37,571 bases of DNA from assembly GCA_029564115.1 (NCBI GenBank), contig JAKQQP010000052.1, positions 1 to 37,571 on the forward strand. Reading direction: 5' to 3'. This stretch comes from Candidatus Rifleibacteriota bacterium. GTDB lineage: Bacteria > Riflebacteria > Ozemobacteria > Ozemobacterales > Ozemobacteraceae. The notes beneath the pieces were generated by a model. That model saw only the letters and a list, made by a program, of their open reading frames with translations. It did not search any database and was not told where the DNA came from. Positions 1 through 6,038 of the stretch are shown one piece after another; position 1 is the stretch's first letter; every line of letters starts with the position of its first letter. The translations under genes were made by a program, and so were the position numbers.

Positions 1-75
1 AAAACGAAGTGATAATGCAACAAGAACACTGCATGGGATGTTTTTCGATAACCTTGCATTTCAATATAATACCAC

Positions 76-115
76 AGGCCTCCTGAAGGCTTCGCCTAAA
101 GGCGAGGGGTTTCAC
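76..115 (+). mobile_element. Probable right end of an IS200/IS605-type element
   Basis: The segment reads GAAGGC (85-90), then a hairpin CTTCGCC (90-96) / loop TAAA (97-100) / GGCGAGG (101-107), then GGGTTTCAC ending at 115. A GAAGC-hairpin-TTCAC layout with a TTTA-like loop is typical of the right end of IS200/IS605 (IS1341-type) elements, where it also forms the 3' scaffold of the TnpB omega-RNA. The body of the element would lie left of the window; an early stop (TGA at 10-12) could be the end of a tnpB frame, but too little is visible to say. The next gene loses its start codon exactly here, which supports an insertion junction. Recognised by pattern only. Confidence 0.5.
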
Positions 116-1368
116 CCATCCCAGATAGAGACTCTAAAAAACCGGCTAAAATAGCTAAAATTGTTATCACCAATGCACACTCTGGCGGCAACCGAGATCG
201 CGCCGGGTTTGGCGACTGGCTCGAGAACCAGGAACCAGACATTGCCCTGGTCAGTGAATCTGTCGGCATGCACAAGTATCTGAGGCCGGCAGGCAGAGTA
301 TTCAATGCCGGCAACGAAACACGCGGCCAGCGCGAAGTGGTTGTGGTCGTGCGCGATGGCCTGCCCGTCACAAAACATGATTTCGGCAAAATATCACCAG
401 ACCTGGGCACAGGTATCGCCCATGACCGCTGGTGGGCCCGCACCCAGACAAAAGTGGCCGGCATAAAAACCCGAGTTTATTCGCTGCACCTGAACGCCGT
501 CATCCAGGAAAAAACCGGCGAGCCCCGCGGCGAAAACCGCTGGCAGGTGACCCGCGACGGCCTTAGCCTTCTCGAAAAAATCTGGCAGCAGGACATTAAA
601 GACGGCTGGGCGGTCATCATTGGCGGCGACCTCAACTGGAACGATTCCAGAACTAACGCCAGAACCCACAAAATGGCCCCCGGGAACATATTCAAACGCC
701 TTGGCCTGAGCTGTGTCAACAAAGAATTGATGTGGCTGGCCTGGACCCCGCAAACCCACCGCTCGATCAAACGTCTGGTAGTGCCACCGACCAGCATACC
801 TGGTCTCTTTGCCGGCGAACACCCAGCTCTGAAAATAGATCTGCAGGCACGCAGGGCGCCCGACAAATCTGAACCGCCTGACGCTGAAGAAGAAGAAAAG
901 AACACTGACGACGAAGAAGCAGACGAAGATACGAACGAACCCGAACCCGACCCGTCAGAGCTTGAAGACGAAGATTTCGATGACAGCACACTTGATTCTG
1001 ACACTGAAAACTCAGCAGAAGAATCTGTTGAAACCGAATCTGAGCTGCCTGAAACTCAGGCCGACGATATCGCAGAAGACACAGAAGACGGCGAAGAGCT
1101 CGAAGAGACCGCCGACTCAGAAGATGAAAGCGGTCTGGAACCCGAAAACCCCGAAAGCTCTCAGAACGACGATGAGCCTGAAGTTGAAACGGATACTGCA
1201 ATCGTCGTCGAGCCAGAATCGGCCGTTGACGCCAATTCTGATCAGACGAAAGACAGCGAAATACCAACAGAACAGGTTGCCATCGAACGTATCAGAGAAC
1301 TGGCAGGCATGCTTCAAGATTTCCTGCAAGGCCTCTTATCAGCCTTTGAAAGTCTGCTCAAATCATAA
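100..1368 (+). CDS. Endonuclease/exonuclease/phosphatase-fold protein with acidic tail, 5' end disrupted
   Basis: The open frame runs from 100, but the first ATG is at 268, and no ATG, GTG or TTG occurs before it. Translation of 127-270 gives the first beta strand of the EEP fold (KIVITNAH, about 157-180) and PDIALVSES with the metal-binding Glu, so an ATG268 start would cut into the domain. Further motifs are GGDLNWND (about 619-642; GDxN motif) and the terminal catalytic His in GEHPAL (about 817-834). The family comprises metal-dependent phosphodiesterases, nucleases or phosphatases; the substrate here is unknown. After the domain comes about 125 residues very rich in Glu and Asp (about 880-1260), then a short amphipathic helix. 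The start was probably removed or separated by the IS-like end just upstream, so the gene may be a 5'-truncated pseudogene or may use a non-standard start. Confidence 0.65.
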   Translation, partial: RRGVSPIPDRDSKKPAKIAKIVITNAHSGGNRDRAGFGDWLENQEPDIALVSESVGMHKYLRPAGRVFNAGNETRGQREVVVVVRDGLPVTKHDFGKISPDLGTGIAHDRWWARTQTKVAGIKTRVYSLHLNAVIQEKTGEPRGENRWQVTRDGLSLLEKIWQQDIKDGWAVIIGGDLNWNDSRTNARTHKMAPGNIFKRLGLSCVNKELMWLAWTPQTHRSIKRLVVPPTSIPGLFAGEHPALKIDLQARRAPDKSEPPDAEEEEKNTDDEEADEDTNEPEPDPSELEDEDFDDSTLDSDTENSAEESVETESELPETQADDIAEDTEDGEELEETADSEDESGLEPENPESSQNDDEPEVETDTAIVVEPESAVDANSDQTKDSEIPTEQVAIERIRELAGMLQDFLQGLLSAFESLLKS

Positions 1369-1380
1369 GTTTTCTTCTGA

Positions 1381-1410
1381 TTGGATTTTTACCGACCGGT
1401 AAGTTATGCT
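1381..1410 (+). promoter_or_regulatory. Weak promoter with palindrome in the spacer
   Basis: A TTGGAT box (1381-1386) and TATGCT box (1405-1410) are 18 bases apart. Between them lies the inverted repeat TTACCG-AC-CGGTAA (1389-1402). A dyad in the spacer is where a repressor operator would sit. The -35 match is poor, so this is tentative. Confidence 0.28.
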
Positions 1411-1476
1411 TGAGACGGGCCGAAAAAGTGGCAATTTAAAAATTTCTGGCCACGCCGAATGCCCCGGGAGAGTCAG

Positions 1477-1992
1477 ATGGCCGAATCTGCAACCGGCGAC
1501 ACCAGAACCGCTTCGCTGATTTTTGACCGGTTCGATGAGCTCTTTCGCGAAGAACTGGCGAAAATACCTGATCAGTTCAGAGAAGGGGTAGCTCAGTTCA
1601 TCCTGGAAGAACGTGAACACCGCCACAGCAAATATATGCGCGGGCTTTACACTCTGGGGCATTATATGCCACGCGGGCATTTTGGCAACCCTGTGGTGGT
1701 GCTTTATTTTGGTTCGTTTGTCAGGGCTTTTCCCCATCACAAAATAGCCGACCTCAGACTAGAAATAGCCAGAACCATTACCCACGAGCTTCTGCACCAC
1801 TGGGAGAACCGCTCCGGCATTGATTTGCTCGGCGACGAAGATCGTCGCCAGCTGGCAATCTGGAAAGAAAAAACCGGTTACAGAGACGGTTCAGAGGCCA
1901 CAGGCAAAAACTATATCGAAGCAGCCCTGTTCATTTATCTCGTTTTCATTTTTGTCGCAGTGCTGGCCCGATGGATAATGCTTCTCGGCTGA
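1477..1992 (+). CDS. Minimal zinc metallopeptidase (Zincin_1 family) with C-terminal membrane anchor
   Basis: The sequence carries THELLHHWE, a HExxH zincin motif, followed by SGIDLLGDED, which matches the HELxHHxGxxDED signature of the small metallopeptidase family PF06262. The upstream pattern (FREELAKIPDQF, LYFGSFVRAFP) also fits that family. Members are usually about 120-residue soluble proteins; this one adds a C-terminal hydrophobic helix (roughly residues 148-170) that should anchor it in the membrane. I chose ATG1477 over ATG1459 because GGGAG (1466-1470) lies six bases before it. The substrate is unknown. The gene stands between the disrupted EEP gene and a separate promoter at 2024. 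Confidence 0.72.
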   Translation: MAESATGDTRTASLIFDRFDELFREELAKIPDQFREGVAQFILEEREHRHSKYMRGLYTLGHYMPRGHFGNPVVVLYFGSFVRAFPHHKIADLRLEIARTITHELLHHWENRSGIDLLGDEDRRQLAIWKEKTGYRDGSEATGKNYIEAALFIYLVFIFVAVLARWIMLLG

Positions 1993-2023
1993 CGATCATG
2001 GTCACAGAAGGTTCCTGCCGAGG

Positions 2024-2052
2024 TTGAAATTTTCGAGTTCACCCTCTATACT
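2024..2052 (+). promoter_or_regulatory. Sigma-70-type promoter for the zinc ribbon/TIM-barrel pair
   Basis: TTGAAA (2024-2029) and TATACT (2047-2052) are separated by exactly 17 bases, 41 bases before the start codon at 2094. A short hairpin GCGGC-AACAA-GCCGC lies in the leader (about 2063-2077). Confidence 0.55.
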
Positions 2053-2093
2053 GAAGCCACTTTGCGGCAACAAGCCGCCAGCTGGAGTCAGAT

Positions 2094-2288
2094 ATGCCCA
2101 TAAAAAAAGAACTGCTCGAAATACTTGCCTGCCCGGCCTGCCGGGGTAAAATTGTTTATAACGAAGACCGGGACAGCCTCGATTGCACCGAATGCCATCG
2201 CATCTACCCGATTCGTGACGATATTCCGGTAATGCTGGTAGAAGAAGCCACGTTGCCTGAAGATTCACCAAAATCGGGCAAACGGTAA
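2094..2288 (+). CDS. Trm112/YcaR-like zinc ribbon protein
   Basis: A 64-residue protein with CPAC (C13, C16) and CTEC (C31, C34), which should bind one zinc. ELLEILACPACRG and YPIRDDIPVML are diagnostic of the UPF0434/Trm112 family. In other organisms Trm112 activates methyltransferases for tRNA, rRNA and release factors, while bacterial YcaR-type proteins are mostly uncharacterised. The start has GGAG about six bases upstream. It is followed after five bases by the TIM-barrel gene, so the two are probably cotranscribed from the promoter at 2024. The family call is firm; the role is not. Confidence 0.85.
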   Translation: MPIKKELLEILACPACRGKIVYNEDRDSLDCTECHRIYPIRDDIPVMLVEEATLPEDSPKSGKR

Positions 2289-2293
2289 GCCAG

Positions 2294-3067
2294 ATGCCAC
2301 AAATTTTTGTAAACATTGCCTACCAGCGTATGACCGCTGACGGCTTCAACTTTCTCATCGACCGTGGCCTTTTTCCGGAATTTTATTTTTGCGGCGACAC
2401 CATAGACAACATCGAACGTCAGACAATAAACGACATCAAAAGTCTGGTCACAACGCAGAATTTTGCTTCCACTCTTCATGCCCCTTTTTATGACTTAAAT
2501 ATCGGGGCTCGCGATCGCAGCATCAGAATAGCCAGTTTTGAGCGGCTTCTCTGGGCTGTCGAAACGGCAGCCATGCTCGGCTCGAAAATCGTCGTTATCC
2601 ACCCGGGCTATGGCTCTGGTGATGTCGATATCGAACCATGGCTCGATCGCGCAGGATCGATCATCAAAAAACTCCTGGAGTATGCATCTGAGCGCAATAT
2701 CAGACTGGCTTTCGAAAACATTTATGACAATCGCCCCGATTATCTGGTCAAACTTCTGCAGTTTGCCGGTTCGCCTGACGCAGGCATCTGCTTCGATGTC
2801 GGGCACTTCAATATTTTTTCGCAGGTACCAATGCAGGCCTGGCTCGACGCCCTCGGACCACACATTTTCGAATGTCATCTACACGACAACGACAAAAGCG
2901 GTGATCAGCATCGTGCCATTGGCGACGGCAACATCGACTTTCAGCCGCTCATAGAGTGGTATAATTCTATTGCGGCTGAGTCAGCACCGGTACTGACTCT
3001 TGAACAGCCCGACCGCAACCATGTGTTGAAGTCGATTTCCAGCATTCAGAGATGGAGCATTCCATAA
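2294..3067 (+). CDS. Sugar phosphate isomerase/epimerase-type TIM barrel
   Basis: A 257-residue xylose isomerase-like (AP endonuclease 2) TIM barrel. Metal-site motifs appear in the expected order: HAPFYDLN, VIHPGY, LAFENIYDN, CFDVGHFN and ECHLHDND followed by HRAIGDGNIDF. These supply the Glu, Asp and His ligands of a divalent metal. Family members include endonuclease IV and many sugar or inosose isomerases and epimerases; the short length and the GDGNIDF loop fit the isomerase/epimerase branch better than DNA repair. The sugar is unknown. No signal peptide, so cytosolic. Transcription should stop at the hairpin at 3084-3113. Confidence 0.82.
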   Translation: MPQIFVNIAYQRMTADGFNFLIDRGLFPEFYFCGDTIDNIERQTINDIKSLVTTQNFASTLHAPFYDLNIGARDRSIRIASFERLLWAVETAAMLGSKIVVIHPGYGSGDVDIEPWLDRAGSIIKKLLEYASERNIRLAFENIYDNRPDYLVKLLQFAGSPDAGICFDVGHFNIFSQVPMQAWLDALGPHIFECHLHDNDKSGDQHRAIGDGNIDFQPLIEWYNSIAAESAPVLTLEQPDRNHVLKSISSIQRWSIP

Positions 3068-3083
3068 AAACGGGTAAAAAAAA

Positions 3084-3113
3084 ATACCGCCCCGAGGGGC
3101 GGTATTTTTTTTT
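3084..3113. terminator. Bidirectional intrinsic terminator between convergent genes
   Basis: ATACCGCCC (3084-3092) pairs with GGGCGGTAT (3097-3105) around a CGAG loop. A run of A precedes the stem (3076-3084) and nine T follow (3105-3113), so it can act on both strands. It lies between a plus-strand gene ending at 3067 and a minus-strand gene ending at 3118. Confidence 0.9.
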
Positions 3114-3117
3114 GCAG

Positions 3118-3876
3118 TTATTTGCCGCTTTTAATCAAGCTGTTATAAAGATCGAGATTGGTTTTATAGTCGGCGTAAGCTGCCTTCGCCGCTGTGGCAT
3201 CGCCCTTCTGAGTTGCTTCCATGTAGGTTTTGTAAGCAGCCAGGTAGTTGTTATAGGCAGTCTGTGAATCTTTAACAGTTGGAGATGCGGTTACCGGAGC
3301 CGCAGCTTTGGGTTCTTCTTTAACTTCTGCAACCGTTTCGTTGCCGGCATTCAGTTTGGCTATAAAATCTGCGGTCGCGGCACTTTCAGCGGCGGCGGCC
3401 GAGGGATCTATGTCGCTCTGTTTGAGAGAGACGGTTTTATTGCCAAAAAGTTTCTGAGCAGTGGTGACAGCGAGGCGGGCAATCAGGCCGCCGCCAAGAA
3501 CACCTACGGCAAGCATCGGAAAACCCATGCCGAGACACAATGCGCCACCAGCTATTGCACCGGCCACGGTAGCAAAGTTAGCGACACTCGAAGTAGTCCA
3601 GTTGAGGACCTTTTTGCCGACGATGTAACCGCCAACGGCGCCAACAGCCATGCCAAGTGGGCCACCACCAACTGCCATACCGACCACGCCACCAAAAGCG
3701 CCGGCAGCGATAGCGCCGACGTTGACGAAAATCGATTTAGCGGCACCGGCAACTTTACCAAGCATCGAAGCATTCAGCTGGCCGACCGGAGCAACGGCAA
3801 CCCACAGCGAAAAGAGCATTGAAACAAGAAGCATGGTAGACAGGCTTTGTTTCTGGTTATAAGTCATCGTCATCAT
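3118..3876 (-). CDS. Exported glycine-zipper membrane protein, function unknown
   Basis: I do not recognise this as a named family. The N terminus is a signal peptide or membrane anchor (LLVSMLFSLWVAVAP). Residues about 40-150 are packed with Gly/Ala zipper segments (GAIAAGAFGGVVGMAVGGGP, GGYIVGKKV, GAIAGGALCLGMGF), the pattern of glycine-zipper proteins that insert into or oligomerise in membranes. A low-complexity Ala/Pro/Glu linker follows, then a helical Tyr/Ala/Lys-rich C-terminal repeat (YNNYLAAYKTYMEATQKGD). The start is set at the ATG at 3876, because AGGAGG (3886-3891) lies nine bases upstream; a longer frame begins at 3900. It has its own promoter and terminator. Confidence 0.7.
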   Translation of the reverse strand: MMTMTYNQKQSLSTMLLVSMLFSLWVAVAPVGQLNASMLGKVAGAAKSIFVNVGAIAAGAFGGVVGMAVGGGPLGMAVGAVGGYIVGKKVLNWTTSSVANFATVAGAIAGGALCLGMGFPMLAVGVLGGGLIARLAVTTAQKLFGNKTVSLKQSDIDPSAAAAESAATADFIAKLNAGNETVAEVKEEPKAAAPVTASPTVKDSQTAYNNYLAAYKTYMEATQKGDATAAKAAYADYKTNLDLYNSLIKSGK

Positions 3877-3929
3877 ATTGAGGTCCCTCCTGTGCAACAC
3901 GAGAGCAGTTCGAGTCGAAATATGCTTAA

Positions 3930-3958
3930 ATTATAAGAATCAACTGTTCAACCCGCAA
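3930..3958 (-). promoter_or_regulatory. Sigma-70-type promoter for the glycine-zipper gene
   Basis: Reading the minus strand, TTGCGG (3958-3953) and a perfect TATAAT (3935-3930) are 17 bases apart, about 54 bases upstream of the start codon. This separates the gene transcriptionally from the BMP protein gene upstream. Confidence 0.6.
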
Positions 3959-3971
3959 GAGCTGTACACTC

Positions 3972-4934
3972 TTAATTTTCGTTTTTATGAATCAGAAAGT
4001 CTTCGATTTCTTTGAGTTTCAACACTGCTTCAGGAGTCATCAGGTCACGGTTAAACCTTGAAAGAGTCAGCTCGATACCATGATCCTGCAAGCCGAGAGT
4101 CCAGATGCCGCCTTCAAAAGTACCAAGACGCAAAACGTCTGCAGCTTTAACCAAAGCGTTGTCGATGCGCTTGACCATGCTGGCCGGCACTTTGCCCGGG
4201 GCAGTTCTGCTCTGATCTGAGTCTACGCCGATAACCATGAAGTTGCCACGTCGAGAAGCCTGAATAAGACCAAGCCCGCTTTTGCCGGCAGCGTGATAAA
4301 TTACGTCAGCGCCCTCTTTGGCAATGTCGAGACCGACAGCATTCGCTTTTTCGGGCATATCGAAGGCTTCCGGGGTCGTGCCGAGATAGCGCGAGACCAC
4401 CAGCGCTTCAGGCTTCACAAAACGAACGCCGTTTTTAAAACCGCGTTCAAAACTGGCAATTACCGGCGAATCCATGCCACCCAGAAAGCCAACTTTCTGT
4501 GTCTTGCTGATCATGGCAGCAAAAGCGCCGGCGTAGAACGAACCCTGCTCTTCGTCGAAGAGTATCGACAGAACGTTCGGAACGGTAACGACCGAGTCGA
4601 GCAGAACAAACCTGCTCTCCGGGAATTCCTGGGCGACGCGGCGCACAGCATCATTGGCAAATATGCCTACGGCACAGACGAGATCCATGTTGCGTTCACA
4701 GAAATAGCGCAATGCCGGTTCAATAGAGCTGATACTGCCCGGTTCGATAACCTCGACTATGCAATCGCCTTCGCGACGCAGCTGCATGACACCCTCATAG
4801 GCTGCATCATTGAAAGATTCATCTTTGAGCCCGCCAATCGAGAGCACCAGGCCTACGCGCAGCATGCCAGCCGAAGCGGGCAGAGTCAGAAGCACCATAA
4901 CCAGCACTGTCAAAAGCAAAAATTTCTGTTTCAC
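3972..4934 (-). CDS. BMP-family (Med/PnrA-like) substrate-binding protein
   Basis: A 320-residue protein with an N-terminal signal peptide ending ASA-G and no lipobox cysteine. GLVLSIGGLKDESFNDAAYEG is the characteristic first strand and loop of the basic membrane protein (BMP) family, which binds nucleosides or related ligands for ABC import. FVLLDSVV, VGFLGGMDSP, YHAAGKSGLG and VIGVDSDQ are later family blocks. The start is GTG, with AGGAGG five bases before it. It lies 32 bases after the HD-GYP gene, so the two are probably an operon. No ABC permease or ATPase is nearby, so it may work with distant transport genes or act as a sensor. Confidence 0.85.
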   Translation of the reverse strand: MKQKFLLLTVLVMVLLTLPASAGMLRVGLVLSIGGLKDESFNDAAYEGVMQLRREGDCIVEVIEPGSISSIEPALRYFCERNMDLVCAVGIFANDAVRRVAQEFPESRFVLLDSVVTVPNVLSILFDEEQGSFYAGAFAAMISKTQKVGFLGGMDSPVIASFERGFKNGVRFVKPEALVVSRYLGTTPEAFDMPEKANAVGLDIAKEGADVIYHAAGKSGLGLIQASRRGNFMVIGVDSDQSRTAPGKVPASMVKRIDNALVKAADVLRLGTFEGGIWTLGLQDHGIELTLSRFNRDLMTPEAVLKLKEIEDFLIHKNEN

Positions 4935-4966
4935 AAACTCCTCCTGAACGTTAAAACGTTGTTTCT

Positions 4967-5911
4967 TTACCAGTCTTCGCTGTTGCCAACCAGAGGTTTG
5001 GCCTCGAGAATACCCAGGCGCCGCAGCACTCTTTCGAGAGCGGCAAGCACTTCCAGGTCGTATTTTCCGGTTTCGCGCCGCAGCTCGTTGAAGCTTTCCT
5101 GGTAGGTGCGCTCGATGGCATAAGGGCGATAATGGGTCATGGCATCGAAAGCATCGGCGACGGCGATAATTCTGGCGCCGAAAGGTATCTCTTCGGCCTT
5201 GATCGCCCGCGGGTAACCACTGCCATCCACAGCTTCATGGTGACTCAAAACAATCTCAGAAATCATTTCCATGCCGGGTATTTCGCGAATCATGGCCGAA
5301 CCGATCAGGGAATGGGCCTCGATTTTTTTGCGCTCTTCGGGCGAAAGCGGACCAGCCATTTCGAGCAGATCATCAGGGAGACCGACCTTGCCGATATCAT
5401 GCAGCATGGCGGCAAGTTCGAGGTCTGCCAGTTCACGTGCAGGCAGCCCCATCTCAGAGCCGATTGCCACCGAAAAATTTCTGACGCGATCCCAGTGACC
5501 GGTGTGCTCGCGTGATTGATTTTCGAGTATTTTCATGGTGAGACCCAGGAGGCATTCGAGCCTGACAAAATCGCCGAGAATATGTAAAGAATTTCTGACT
5601 TCCGGCGGGAGCTCCCAGGCTTCCATTTGTTCTGACTGCGATCTTGACGCTCTGATGCTGACCAGCCAGGTTGTGCCATTGAGAGAAAACGACTTCCAGA
5701 AACGGCCGCCAAAACGACTGACACCACCGCCGGCGAGGTCTTCAGGGAAATCGGTAGGCGGCAGGCTGCCATTGCGATCATGGCCACGCCACACGTTTCC
5801 CCATGGGAACCAGAGTTGCAGGTCGCTGCCGATATCGGTCATATTTTCGTCAAGTCTGCTGAGCGCAGATTTCCAGATGCCCGTTATACAGCTAAGTTCG
5901 AGTGGTTTCAT
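4967..5911 (-). CDS. HD-GYP domain protein, probable c-di-GMP phosphodiesterase
   Basis: The N-terminal third (residues 1-120) has no recognised sensor domain, though it is rich in Trp and Gly in a PAS-like way. The C-terminal part is a full HD-GYP domain: TGHWDRV, MLHDIGKVGLPD, LSHHEAVDGSGYP and IIAVADAFDAMTHYRPY. The HD metal ligands and the GYP motif are intact, which in this family means hydrolysis of cyclic di-GMP. No transmembrane segment is obvious, so it should be cytosolic. GGGGGAAG precedes the ATG. It heads a two-gene unit with the BMP-family binding protein and shares a divergent promoter region with the tubulin-like gene. Confidence 0.85.
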   Translation of the reverse strand: MKPLELSCITGIWKSALSRLDENMTDIGSDLQLWFPWGNVWRGHDRNGSLPPTDFPEDLAGGGVSRFGGRFWKSFSLNGTTWLVSIRASRSQSEQMEAWELPPEVRNSLHILGDFVRLECLLGLTMKILENQSREHTGHWDRVRNFSVAIGSEMGLPARELADLELAAMLHDIGKVGLPDDLLEMAGPLSPEERKKIEAHSLIGSAMIREIPGMEMISEIVLSHHEAVDGSGYPRAIKAEEIPFGARIIAVADAFDAMTHYRPYAIERTYQESFNELRRETGKYDLEVLAALERVLRRLGILEAKPLVGNSEDW

Positions 5912-5966
5912 TGACTTCCCCCGCCGTTGTCCAAGAATTGGTTGTGTGTATGGCTCAACGAAATTC

Positions 5967-5995
5967 AGTATAACAGATTGCCCGTCTCAGGTAAA
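5967..5995 (-). promoter_or_regulatory. Promoter for the HD-GYP/BMP unit
   Basis: On the minus strand TTTACC (5995-5990) and TATACT (5972-5967) are 17 bases apart. The element overlaps the oppositely directed promoter for the tubulin-like gene. Confidence 0.45.
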
Positions 5996-6006
5996 ATTGT
6001 TATACT
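5978..6006 (+). promoter_or_regulatory. Promoter for the tubulin-like gene
   Basis: TTGCCC (5978-5983) and TATACT (6001-6006) are 17 bases apart. The predicted RNA start near 6013 gives a leader of about 26 bases before the ATG at 6039, with GGGAG (6028-6032) as ribosome site. Confidence 0.5.
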
Positions 6007-6038
6007 GCCAGAAATCATTCTACTGCGGGAGCGTCTTA

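Noticed and set aside
3905..3918. TTCGAGTC resembling a tRNA T-loop
   Set aside because: No acceptor, D or anticodon arms can be formed around it; it is part of a promoter leader.
4293..5105. 270-codon open frame on the plus strand
   Set aside because: Antisense to the BMP-family protein and the end of the HD-GYP gene; no domain.
5535..6038. Upstream extension of the tubulin-like reading frame by 168 codons
   Set aside because: It is antisense to the HD-GYP gene, the region is rich in Ser/Pro/Arg as an out-of-frame translation would be, and ATG6039 has a good ribosome site and the tubulin-like N terminus.
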